Positions 12,902 through 20,760 of a DNA stretch of 24,119 nucleotides are shown piece by piece; position 1 is the stretch's first letter, and every line of letters starts with the position of its first letter. The position numbers were made by a program, and so were the translations under genes. The notes under the pieces were generated by a model, which did not search any database, had not been told where the DNA came from, and was given only the letters and a program-made list of their open reading frames with translations. The DNA comes from Methanomicrobiales archaeon. Its GTDB lineage: Archaea > Halobacteriota > Methanomicrobia > Methanomicrobiales > Methanoculleaceae. The stretch is taken from positions 1 through 24,119 of the forward strand of contig JAAZOW010000238.1 in NCBI GenBank assembly GCA_012797575.1, in the 5' to 3' direction.

Positions 12902-15900
12902 ATGCAGCGTGGTACATGGTATCTGATCATTCTTATTGCGGGGCTCGCGCTCATGGCGGCTGTGGGAACGGCGGCCGGGGATCTGACAGTCACCTGGAAC
13001 CAGACATACGGCGGACCTGATGGCGGGGAGGCAGCATATGCCATCGCCGCGTGTCCCGATGGAGCCGGCTTTTATCTTGCGGGGGAGGCCGCATCATCCG
13101 GCGAAGGGGGGACCGACGTCTGGGTGGTGAGGCTGACGCCGGAGGGCGATGAGGTCTGGAATCGGACCTACGGCGGGAGGGAGGCTGACACCGCCCGGTC
13201 TATCATCCAGACCGGCGATGGCGACCTCCTCATCGCAGGCAATCTCACCTTTGTCACCGATGGAGCACGGCTGGATACCGACGCCTGGCTCATAAAGATC
13301 GATCCCGCGGGCGCCGAGGTCTGGAACCGGACCTACGGCGGGCCGGATGTCAACGCATCGGCAAACGCCGTGATCGAGACCGATGACGGGGGCTCCGTAT
13401 TCGCCGGTTCCATCGCATCCTGGGGTGGAGATGAATCCGACGCCTGGGTCGTCAGGTTGAATGAGACGGGGGGCAAGGTCTGGGAGAGGAAGTTCGGCGG
13501 GGCTGGTGAGGATAGAGCAGACGATATAGTCCAGCTCCCGGGGGGCGACTTCGTCTTTGCGGGTAGCACGGGATCGACAGGGGCCGGCGGGATGGATGCC
13601 TGGGTTGTCAGGCTGAACGGATCGGGCGGTGAGGTCTGGAACAGGACGTTTGGCGGCCTCGACGACGATGACGCCCGGGCGGTGATCACCACCACGGACG
13701 GCAACCTGCTCATCGCCGGGACGTTTACGGAGCGGTCCAATGACACGGCGACCGATACCGATGCCCTCCTCATGAAGCTCACCCCGGATGGGGATATCAT
13801 CTGGAACTGGATCTACGGGGACGTGGGCGTGAATGAGTCGGCCAATGCGGTCGTCGAGACATACGACGGCGGGTACGTATTCGCCGGAGCTACCGGGTTT
13901 TTCGGGACGGATGATACCGACGCCTGGCTCGTCGGGGTCGATGATGAGGGAGCGGTGGCGTGGAGCAAGACTTTTGGCGGCATAAACCCCGGTGACCGGG
14001 CCACATCGCTCCTGCGGGTCGAGGAGGCCGGGTACATCTTTGCAGGGGTGTTCAACGCAACGGAGAAGGGAGGGGTGGTGAACGAGGATGCCTGGGCCGT
14101 GAGATTGGGTGTTTCCACCGAACCGGTCCCGGCACCCCCGAAGGCACCCATCAAGCCTCCGAAGGCACCGGCCGTGCACCATAAGCCGCCGGCGACGGGG
14201 ACCCCAACCCAGAAACCGCCGGTGACCAAAACGCCCACACCCGCTGCTGCACCGGCTTCGATCGGGGGCATCGCCTGGAACGACACGAACGCAGATGGCG
14301 TATACGACTCAGCAGGGGAGCCGGGGATCGCGGGCGTCAGCGTCACCCTTCGCGATGCCGACCTCCGCAAGATTGGGACCACAGAGACCAGAGCGGATGG
14401 CAGATACTCCTTCACTGACCTCACGCCCGGGGACTACGTCGTTGAGTTCAAACCCCCGGGGGGGATGGTCTTTACGGTGCAGGTCCCTGGCGGGAGCGAT
14501 GTGAATCAGACGACCGGGAGGACCGGGGTGATAACCCTCAAGGCCGGGGAGAAGCAGCTTACGTGGGACGCCGGGCTGATCGTGGAGGCCCCGCCCCCCC
14601 CGGAGCCGGGACTTGTCACCGGCACCGCCTGGTTTGATATCGACGGCCAGACTGAGGTCTGGGATGAGAGTATATCCGGTATCCCGGGCGTTCGCGTGGA
14701 GCTCATGCGTGCTGACGGCACGCCGGTAAACACGACGCTCACCGGCCCCGGCGGCACGTACACCTTCTATGTCGATGAGCCCGGAGACTATTTCCTCCGG
14801 TTTGCACCACCGAGGGCTCGAGGAGCCATATTTGTCCTATCTGATCCGGCAAACGATGTCGATCCAGAGACCGGCACGACGGATATATTCGAGGTTGTGC
14901 CATCCGGGACCGTGACGCGGAACGTGGTGCTGGCCTCGGGTAGTCCCCCGCTCACCGGGACGATCTGGTGTGATCTCAACAAGGACGGGATCTGGGATCC
15001 GGGTGAGCCGGGCATTCCTGGTGTCCGCATCCTGCGGCTCAATGCCAAGCCCATGCTGACCGGCAGCACAATCACCGACTCCGACGGCTCATACCATTTC
15101 TCGGGCTGTTTTGAGTACTGGCATATCGGCGGCATTCAAGTCTATCTTCCGGATGGCTACTCTTGCACCACACCCGATCCAAACAGTGGTGGCGCTCAGG
15201 CAGACTGGGTATATGCGTGGATCGAGACCGAGGGATTTACTGAGATCGAGGGGGAGACCCTGAACGTCGGCCTTGCCTGGACGCACCAGACCGAGGCGCG
15301 CGCGGAAGCGTATGGGTGGGTGCACGGAATGGCCTGGCATGATAAGGATCGGGACGGTGTCAAGGGTGAAACGTATGATTACCTGGCTGGTATCGAAGTC
15401 CAGCTCCTGGATTCAGACGGCGCTATGATGGCATCGACTCACACGCGCGAGGCAACCACCTTCTCCGGCGCTACATACCTCTTCGGTCCCCTCACGCCCG
15501 GAGAGTACTCCCTGGTGTTCATCCCGCTGGAGGGCTACACCTTCACAGACCCGGGCAGGGACAGCCAAGTAGACCCGGCGACCGGTAGGGTCGGCCCCTT
15601 CACGGTCGGTGGGGATGAGGTGGTCGTCAAGGATGCAGGGATGGTCTTTGCATCGGAGCCCGAGCCGGCGCCGGATGGAGCCCCGGATGGAGCCCCGGAT
15701 GGAGCCTCGGATGGGGCACTGGAAGTAACGCCGGAAGGACCACCGGATGTGGCACTGGATGGAGCCCCGGATGGACCCCCGGATGGGGAACCGGATGGAG
15801 CCCCGGATGGAGCACCAGAGGGGGCACCGGATGGGGCACTGGATGGAGCCCCGGATGGACCACCTGAAGGGACACCGGATGGAGCCCCGGATGGGGCACT

Positions 15901-16312
15901 GGAAGTAACGCCGGATGAAACACCAGAGGGAGCACCGGATGAAACACCGGATGAAACACCGGATGGAACACCGGATGGAACACCGGATGGAACACCGGAT
16001 GGAACACTGGATGGAACACCGGAGGTAGCGCCAGAGGGAGCCCCGGATGGAGCCTCGGATGGGGCACTGGAAGTAACGCCGGATGGAGCCCCGGATGGAG
16101 CACCGGAGGTAGCGCCAGAGGGAGCCCCGGATGGAGCCTCGGATGGGGCACTGGAAGTAACGCCGGAAGTAACGCCGGATGGACCACTGGATGGAGCACC
16201 GGATGGAACGCCGGATGAAACACCAGAGGGGGCACCGGATGGAGCCCCGGATGGAGCCCCGGATGGAGCCCCGGATGGAACACCAGAGGTGACGCCGGCG
16301 GAAGAATCCTAA
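12902..16312 (+). CDS. Large secreted surface protein: seven-blade propeller, SdrD-B-like domains, Pro-Asp-Gly repeat tail
   Basis: This 1,136-residue protein begins with a signal peptide (MQRGTWYLIILIAGLALMAA, cleavage near residue 25). Seven repeats, each opening with a W-N-R-T-Y-G-G-like motif, fill residues 27-402 and predict a seven-blade propeller. A Pro/Lys-rich linker (about 407-452) leads to four SdrD-B/Cna-B-like modules (about 452-565, 570-680, 683-800, 805-915), three with Ca-binding-like loops such as DTNADGVYDSAGE and DLNKDGIWDPGE. The rest (about 920-1,135) is a tail of Pro-Asp-Gly-X repeats, very acidic and probably extended. No C-terminal membrane helix or PGF-CTERM signal is seen, so attachment is unexplained. 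The role is probably in the cell envelope or adhesion. Confidence 0.88.
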   Translation: MQRGTWYLIILIAGLALMAAVGTAAGDLTVTWNQTYGGPDGGEAAYAIAACPDGAGFYLAGEAASSGEGGTDVWVVRLTPEGDEVWNRTYGGREADTARSIIQTGDGDLLIAGNLTFVTDGARLDTDAWLIKIDPAGAEVWNRTYGGPDVNASANAVIETDDGGSVFAGSIASWGGDESDAWVVRLNETGGKVWERKFGGAGEDRADDIVQLPGGDFVFAGSTGSTGAGGMDAWVVRLNGSGGEVWNRTFGGLDDDDARAVITTTDGNLLIAGTFTERSNDTATDTDALLMKLTPDGDIIWNWIYGDVGVNESANAVVETYDGGYVFAGATGFFGTDDTDAWLVGVDDEGAVAWSKTFGGINPGDRATSLLRVEEAGYIFAGVFNATEKGGVVNEDAWAVRLGVSTEPVPAPPKAPIKPPKAPAVHHKPPATGTPTQKPPVTKTPTPAAAPASIGGIAWNDTNADGVYDSAGEPGIAGVSVTLRDADLRKIGTTETRADGRYSFTDLTPGDYVVEFKPPGGMVFTVQVPGGSDVNQTTGRTGVITLKAGEKQLTWDAGLIVEAPPPPEPGLVTGTAWFDIDGQTEVWDESISGIPGVRVELMRADGTPVNTTLTGPGGTYTFYVDEPGDYFLRFAPPRARGAIFVLSDPANDVDPETGTTDIFEVVPSGTVTRNVVLASGSPPLTGTIWCDLNKDGIWDPGEPGIPGVRILRLNAKPMLTGSTITDSDGSYHFSGCFEYWHIGGIQVYLPDGYSCTTPDPNSGGAQADWVYAWIETEGFTEIEGETLNVGLAWTHQTEARAEAYGWVHGMAWHDKDRDGVKGETYDYLAGIEVQLLDSDGAMMASTHTREATTFSGATYLFGPLTPGEYSLVFIPLEGYTFTDPGRDSQVDPATGRVGPFTVGGDEVVVKDAGMVFASEPEPAPDGAPDGAPDGASDGALEVTPEGPPDVALDGAPDGPPDGEPDGAPDGAPEGAPDGALDGAPDGPPEGTPDGAPDGALEVTPDETPEGAPDETPDETPDGTPDGTPDGTPDGTLDGTPEVAPEGAPDGASDGALEVTPDGAPDGAPEVAPEGAPDGASDGALEVTPEVTPDGPLDGAPDGTPDETPEGAPDGAPDGAPDGAPDGTPEVTPAEES
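16017..16083 (+). repeat. 67-nt exact direct repeat, copy 1
   Basis: This segment, beginning CACCGGAGGTAGCGCCAGAG, recurs without a mismatch at 16101-16167, offset by 84 nt (seven 12-bp units). Its later half also occurs near 15690-15735. This is a higher-order duplication inside the tandem tract. Confidence 0.85.
16101..16167 (+). repeat. 67-nt exact direct repeat, copy 2
   Basis: This is the second exact copy of 16017-16083. The identity over 67 nt, in a tract where most units differ, points to recent duplication or conversion. Confidence 0.85.
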
Positions 16313-16355
16313 ATCCCCCCACTTTTAGTATGAAGGGGTTCAGATCGGCCCTGGG

Positions 16356-16373
16356 CACCCCCGCAGGGGGGTG
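16356..16373. terminator. GC-rich hairpin between convergent genes
   Basis: CACCCCC and GGGGGGTG pair around a GCA loop in the 83-nt gap between the surface protein gene (plus) and the MFS gene (minus). It is well placed to separate the two convergent transcripts. There is no long T-run; a short TTTT lies at 16323-16326. Confidence 0.4.
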
Positions 16374-16395
16374 GGGTGGCCCGGCCCCGGGAGGA

Positions 16396-17574
16396 TTACC
16401 TGGGAGATGGGATCTGGGTCGACCCCGGCGAGAAGATCTTCCAGGGGTAGGGGACCGCGAGGAAGAACGGGATGGCGAGGACGATCGCGAGCGGTATCGT
16501 CATAAGCCCGACCGAGAGCGACGTCAGATCAGCTATCCATCCGGTGACCGCAACACCCATCCCGCCCACGCCGACGGCGAGCCCGAGCATAAGCCCGGAG
16601 ACGAGCCCGACACTCCCGGGCGCCATCTCGTGGGCCATGGCGACCGTCACGGCGAAGGTCGACCAGAGGATGAACCCGAAGATGATCATGGCGACCAGGG
16701 ATATGACGCCCCCGGTCGAGAGGAAGACCACAAACGGCGGGATGGCGGCGACGAGGCCGACGAGCGTACACTCTTTGCGGCCGTAGCGGTCTGAGAGCGT
16801 CCCACCGACGAGCTGCCCCACGACCCCGGCGATGAGCATACCTGAGACCAGCAGGTTTGCAGTCACGAGATCGATGCCCCGCATGGTGAGTATGGTCGGG
16901 AGGAACGCAACCGAGCCGAATATCGCCCATGCCCGGAGACCCGACGCCACGACCAGGAGGACGATCGCCCGGCGGGCAGGCTTCTCATCATGCTGGGAGG
17001 GCAACTCGGGCAGTCTGAGGCGCCCGGGGGCGGGCAGAACATAGTAGAGCACCACTGCCATCACGATCCCCGGGACGGCCAGGATGACGAGCCCCGGAAG
17101 ACCCATCAGGCCGACTGCCACCCCGGCACAGATGGGGCCGACCGCGTAGCCCAGGTTGCCGCCGATGACGAAGTAAGATGTGATCCGCCCCCGGCTCGCG
17201 TCCCGGGTCAGGCGGCTGACGGTTCCGAGAGCGCTTGGATGGAAGAAAGCATGCCCAAGCGCCGCTATCGCAACGGAGACGAGCACCAGGTAGTAGTTGT
17301 TGAACAGCCCGACGATCGATATGAATATCGCGCTGATGAGGACGGTGATGCTGATGCGGATCGTAAGCCCCCGGGCATCGTAGAGCCAGCCAACGAGCGG
17401 CTGCATCATCGAAGACGTGAGATTATAGACCGTTACGATCAGGCCCGCGAGGAGGAACGAATACCCATGCTCTGCGATGAGGAGCGGCAGGATTGCAGGG
17501 AGGACCGGTGAGTAGAGGTCAGTCACGAGGTGGGCTGCAGAGAGCCCCCATACCGATTTTGTATCAGTAGTCAC
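16396..17574 (-). CDS. Major facilitator superfamily transporter (Fsr-like)
   Basis: This 392-residue membrane protein has about 12 predicted hydrophobic helices. Its N-terminus (HLVTDLYSPVLPAILPLLIAE) and the HAFFHPSALGTVSRL segment resemble the fosmidomycin-resistance (Fsr) group of MFS exporters. The conserved loop between helices, GGTLSDRYGRKECTLVG, is the MFS motif A in the second half. The substrate cannot be told. The start is GTG 17574, 5 nt after the stop of the METTL5-like gene, so it is the last gene of the ppsA unit. Its link to its neighbours' functions is not evident. Confidence 0.88.
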   Translation of the reverse strand: MTTDTKSVWGLSAAHLVTDLYSPVLPAILPLLIAEHGYSFLLAGLIVTVYNLTSSMMQPLVGWLYDARGLTIRISITVLISAIFISIVGLFNNYYLVLVSVAIAALGHAFFHPSALGTVSRLTRDASRGRITSYFVIGGNLGYAVGPICAGVAVGLMGLPGLVILAVPGIVMAVVLYYVLPAPGRLRLPELPSQHDEKPARRAIVLLVVASGLRAWAIFGSVAFLPTILTMRGIDLVTANLLVSGMLIAGVVGQLVGGTLSDRYGRKECTLVGLVAAIPPFVVFLSTGGVISLVAMIIFGFILWSTFAVTVAMAHEMAPGSVGLVSGLMLGLAVGVGGMGVAVTGWIADLTSLSVGLMTIPLAIVLAIPFFLAVPYPWKIFSPGSTQIPSPR

Positions 17575-17579
17575 AATGG

Positions 17580-18191
17580 TCAGATCCGTACTAAGCGTAT
17601 GACCTCTACCGTAATATCCACTCGCTCCTTCCGGTGATGTGCAAACGTCCGCCGCATCGGGAATGCACAGAGGCTCACCTCCTCGATCACCGCCCTCCCC
17701 TCGGTGTAGGTGGCTACAAACGGGCTCGATCCTTCGTTGAAGATACCATAGACCACCTGCCCGAGTTCAAGCGCCCGGTCGATGAACGGCCGATCGGCAT
17801 GCGCCCTCTGCGCCCCGAACGGCGGGTTCATCACGACGGTATCACACGCAAGCCCCGCCCAGTCGATATCCGGGTTCCTGATGTCGGCGACGATGAAGGC
17901 CACCGTGACCCCGAGCATATCCGCGTTCCGCCGGGCGATCTCGATCGCAGCCGGATCGATATCCACACCGGTCACGGCAGATGCACCGAGGAGGGCCGCG
18001 CCGCAGGCCAGGACCCCGGTCCCGCACCCGAGATCACAGACCCGGCGCCCCTCGATCGCCCCCTGCATGGCGGCATGGTGGAGGAGGCGGGCCGCCACCG
18101 GCGCCGGGGTCTGGTACTGCTCGAGGGAGGTCCTCGGCCGGTCAAAACCCTGCAGGCGCTCCAACCGCATCTCGAGGTGACGAAGGTTCAT
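17580..18191 (-). CDS. METTL5-like RNA N6-adenine methyltransferase
   Basis: This 203-residue class I SAM-dependent methylase has the SAM-binding motif CDLGCGTG (52-59), the acidic motif GVDIDP (75-80) and the catalytic NPPFG (122-126) of N6-adenine and related amino-methylases. The N-terminus (MNLRHLEMRLERLQGF, then LEQYQTPAPVAARLL) and overall length match the archaeal relatives of METTL5. Human METTL5, with TRMT112, makes m6A1832 in 18S rRNA; the archaeal target is inferred to be 16S rRNA. Its ATG overlaps the dph2 TGA by 4 nt (ATGA), implying translational coupling with another translation-related modification gene. Confidence 0.88.
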   Translation of the reverse strand: MNLRHLEMRLERLQGFDRPRTSLEQYQTPAPVAARLLHHAAMQGAIEGRRVCDLGCGTGVLACGAALLGASAVTGVDIDPAAIEIARRNADMLGVTVAFIVADIRNPDIDWAGLACDTVVMNPPFGAQRAHADRPFIDRALELGQVVYGIFNEGSSPFVATYTEGRAVIEEVSLCAFPMRRTFAHHRKERVDITVEVIRLVRI

Positions 18192-19135
18192 GGTGAGAGG
18201 TACTCGTCGATCGCATAATCATCCCATGCCCGGACGCCGCAGAGGATCTCAAACTCCGGCGGCGCCAGCACCGGGACGGGGAACCGGATCTGGTCGTCGT
18301 AGGCGAGCCGGGGGCAGGCGGTGTTTACGTAACACGCAAACCCGAGGTCGAGCATCCCGGCGGGGGAGACCTCGCGCATCGCAACCAGGAAGGCCCGGTC
18401 TGAGAGGGCGACGAGCCGCCGGGCGATATCCATCCGTTGCTGCCCGCTCTTTGTGCTGACGATGATCCCGAAACTCGTAGCATCCGCAGCCTTTGCCATC
18501 ACCGCAGCGCGGCGGCGAACCAGACGGGACGCATCCACTGACCGGGCCTCACCGGTCAGGGGATCGAGCGCCACCACCCGGGCGCGGGTGGCAAGCTGGA
18601 CCCCGGTGGGATGGAAGACCCCGGTCCCGACGAAGAGGATCTCGTCCGCCCCGGTCGCCCGTGCGGCGGCGAAGTTGCATCCGAGCACCTGGCCCCGGAG
18701 GGGTGTGCGACCATCACCCGGGACGGCGACGGCCTCGATCTCGTGCTCACCGAGGTATGCGGCCATCGCGTCGACCAGGTGGACATGCTGGACTGTGGTG
18801 ACAAGGCCAACCCGGCGGCTCTCAAGCAGCGGCAGGGCCCGGGAGAGCACGGTCACGTCGAAGTCTATCCGGACAGGCTCGTATATGACATCAGGGCGCT
18901 CCTCGACCGGTGCATGTCCGAAGTGGACCAGGACGTCGGCATGCACAAGGGCATCGAGCGCAAGGTCACAGGCCCCGTAGCAGGGATCGCCACTGACGAT
19001 CACATCAAACCCAGCATCGCGGAGCGCGGCCGCCACCCCCGGCGCCCGCCGCGCAAGTCCGGCCGGGAACTGGAGGGCAACGCGCTCTGCGCCGCGTTCC
19101 CTGAGCCGTCGGACAAGATCAGATATAGGTATCAA
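18188..19135 (-). CDS. dph2: Diphthamide biosynthesis enzyme Dph2
   Basis: This encodes 315 residues from TTG 19135. Dph2 is a noncanonical radical-SAM enzyme that transfers the 3-amino-3-carboxypropyl group of SAM to a histidine of elongation factor aEF2, the first step of diphthamide synthesis. The three cluster cysteines are seen at C56 (CYGACD), C153 (LGCNFA) and C274 (NTACPR), with spacing close to that of Pyrococcus Dph2. Two longer starts exist: ATG 19162 (324 residues) and an upstream one that runs far into hpt. TTG 19135 best fits the family's N-terminus (LIPISDLVRRLRERGAERV) and has AGGGGG upstream. It overlaps hpt by 17 nt and the METTL5-like gene by 4 nt. Confidence 0.9.
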   Translation of the reverse strand: MIPISDLVRRLRERGAERVALQFPAGLARRAPGVAAALRDAGFDVIVSGDPCYGACDLALDALVHADVLVHFGHAPVEERPDVIYEPVRIDFDVTVLSRALPLLESRRVGLVTTVQHVHLVDAMAAYLGEHEIEAVAVPGDGRTPLRGQVLGCNFAAARATGADEILFVGTGVFHPTGVQLATRARVVALDPLTGEARSVDASRLVRRRAAVMAKAADATSFGIIVSTKSGQQRMDIARRLVALSDRAFLVAMREVSPAGMLDLGFACYVNTACPRLAYDDQIRFPVPVLAPPEFEILCGVRAWDDYAIDEYLSP

Positions 19136-19670
19136 TGACGTGCACCCGGCCCCCTGAGACATCGATCCTGACCAGGGTCTTAAACGGCCGGCCGATATCA
19201 GTCTCGCCCCGGGAGACGACCACACAGATATCGGCAATATCAGCACCGATTTGCTCGAATGCGCTTATGAGGGCGCGGAGCGTCCCCCCGGTGCTATAGA
19301 CGTCATCGATGATGACGACGCGGTCACCCGCGTTGACCCCGTTCACGTAGAGCTCCGCCTTCGAGTACCCGGTCGTCTGGTGCACCGCGACCTCCCCAGG
19401 AAGATCGTAGGAGCGTTTCCTGACGATTACCAGCGGTATATCGGTCATCATCGAGAAAGCGACGCCGATATGGATTCCCATCGCCTCGCAGACGACGATC
19501 TTATCGACGCCTTTGAGATCGAGTACCCGCACCAGGGCACATCCGACCTCGCGGAGGAGTGCGGGCTCAACGAGCGGCACCCCGTCGGTTATCGGGTGGA
19601 TGAAGTAATCGTACTCCCCGCGCCGCATGACCGGGGAGGCTTCCAGCGAACCAACCAGTCGTTCAAGCAT
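19119..19670 (-). CDS. hpt: Hypoxanthine/guanine phosphoribosyltransferase
   Basis: This 183-residue purine salvage enzyme uses PRPP to convert hypoxanthine or guanine to IMP or GMP. The PRPP-binding loop RVVIIDDVYSTGGTL (about 117-131) carries the Asp-Asp pair typical of type I phosphoribosyltransferases, and the N-terminus MLERLVGSLEASPVMRRGEY with FIHPITDGVP matches the archaeal HGPRTase group. ATG 19670 is chosen over GTG 19679; it overlaps the mfnA stop by 8 nt. The overlap with dph2 on the other side is 17 nt. The gene is the third in the ppsA unit. Confidence 0.92.
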   Translation of the reverse strand: MLERLVGSLEASPVMRRGEYDYFIHPITDGVPLVEPALLREVGCALVRVLDLKGVDKIVVCEAMGIHIGVAFSMMTDIPLVIVRKRSYDLPGEVAVHQTTGYSKAELYVNGVNAGDRVVIIDDVYSTGGTLRALISAFEQIGADIADICVVVSRGETDIGRPFKTLVRIDVSGGRVHVIDTYI

Positions 19671-20760
19671 CCAGACCACTCATATCTTCAAGGAATGCTT
19701 CGATCACGTCACGATCGACGTGCGGCATACAGACGATCCGCATATGCCCTGCCCGGGTCCTCGAGACCCGCCAGGTGGCGGGCACACGGTCACCGGAGAA
19801 TGTTGCCACGTTGACGTCCGGTGTCACCGCTCTCTCGTAGCCGAGGGTCTCCATCCCCTCGATCAGCCTTCGAGTATTCTCCATGCATCCGGCGACAACC
19901 GCCCGCATCCCCTCCAGTCCCAGGTACTCGAGGACCGCGACCGCAGCCGCCACCGGCGCGCCGGGTCTTGTCCCGGCGAGGGTGTACTCCTGCTTCACGG
20001 TCAGGTAGGGCGTATCGACGTTGAGGGAGGAGAAATATTCCGGATCCCTGACGAGGAGGCAGCCTGCCGGGATGGTGCTCATCCCCATCTTATGGGGATC
20101 GATGGATATGGAGTCGACGCCCGGGAGACGGAAATCAAACGGGATCTGCCGGTCAAGGAACGGTATCACCATCCCCCCGAAGGCTGCGTCGACGTGGAGG
20201 AACACCTCCCGGTCCAGAGCCAGATCCGAGAGATGGGCGATGGGGTCGATCATCCCGTACTCCGTCGTCCCGGCGATGCCGATGAGAGCGATCGTATCTT
20301 TATCCATGAGACCGTCGACCGCGTCGACATCCATCCTGAACTCCGCATCCAGCGGTGCCGCCCGAACCTCGATCCCCAGGATATCAGAGGCCTTCTGGAA
20401 CGAGAAGTGACCGGACTCCGGAACCACCACGTTCGGGGACCGCGTGGGCTTTCGCTTCTTTGCGATCCGGAACGCCTGGATGTTGGACTCGGTTCCCCCG
20501 GAGGTCGCATACCCCCCCGCGAGAGGGAGGTGCGTCAGTGCGCCGAGCCTCCGGACGAGGAGCCTCTCAAGGTCAGCCGTCCCGGGAAAGAGCCCGGGGT
20601 CACCGAGGTTGGTCTCGAGGAACATGGCGTGCGCCCGCGCCGCAACCGGGTGGGGGGGGGTGCACATCGAACTCAGTATATTCCGATAGCCGAGATCCTC
20701 TCGCCGCTTACGTGAGAGAAAAGAGAAGAGGGTCTCCTCAGGGCATCCAGTTTCACGCAT
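19663..20760 (-). CDS. mfnA: MfnA-type pyridoxal-phosphate L-tyrosine/L-aspartate decarboxylase
   Basis: This 365-residue group II decarboxylase is counted from ATG 20760; the frame is open far into ppsA, but MRETGCPEETLFSFLSRKR is the natural family N-terminus. The PLP lysine is K224 (SIDPHKMGMSTIPAG), the ring-stacking His is H118 (PESGHFSF), and the Asp that contacts the pyridine is D191 (HVDAAFGG). MfnA makes tyramine for methanofuran, and archaeal relatives make beta-alanine from aspartate for coenzyme A; both activities are known in the family, and the sequence alone does not decide. The start overlaps the ppsA stop by 8 nt, so the genes are probably translated together. Confidence 0.9.
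   Translation of the reverse strand: MRETGCPEETLFSFLSRKRREDLGYRNILSSMCTPPHPVAARAHAMFLETNLGDPGLFPGTADLERLLVRRLGALTHLPLAGGYATSGGTESNIQAFRIAKKRKPTRSPNVVVPESGHFSFQKASDILGIEVRAAPLDAEFRMDVDAVDGLMDKDTIALIGIAGTTEYGMIDPIAHLSDLALDREVFLHVDAAFGGMVIPFLDRQIPFDFRLPGVDSISIDPHKMGMSTIPAGCLLVRDPEYFSSLNVDTPYLTVKQEYTLAGTRPGAPVAAAVAVLEYLGLEGMRAVVAGCMENTRRLIEGMETLGYERAVTPDVNVATFSGDRVPATWRVSRTRAGHMRIVCMPHVDRDVIEAFLEDMSGLDA

Larger units (their letters stand above)
15664..16295 (+). repeat. 12-bp tandem repeat tract coding Pro-Asp-Gly-X
   Basis: About 50 copies of a 12-bp unit close to CCGGATGGAGCC code for Pro-Asp-Gly-Ala/Thr/Pro, with variants such as EVTPEG, APEG, ASDG and ALEV. As 12 is a multiple of 3, gain or loss of units changes tail length without breaking the frame. 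The purine bias also keeps other frames open, which explains a long minus-strand open frame (His-Pro-Gly-Leu repeats, 15627-16358) that is not a gene. Confidence 0.9.

Noticed and set aside
15664..16295. CRISPR-like array
   Set aside because: The 12-bp units are contiguous with no spacers and are part of an open reading frame.
15627..16358. Long minus-strand open frame rich in His-Pro-Gly-Leu repeats
   Set aside because: It is the reverse reading of the 12-bp tandem repeat; the unit lacks stops in this frame by composition. No start signal or family features, and the plus-strand gene is well supported.
19136..19246. Longer Dph2 with about 37 extra N-terminal residues
   Set aside because: The extension lies wholly inside hpt in another frame and has no counterpart in the known Dph2 N-terminus.
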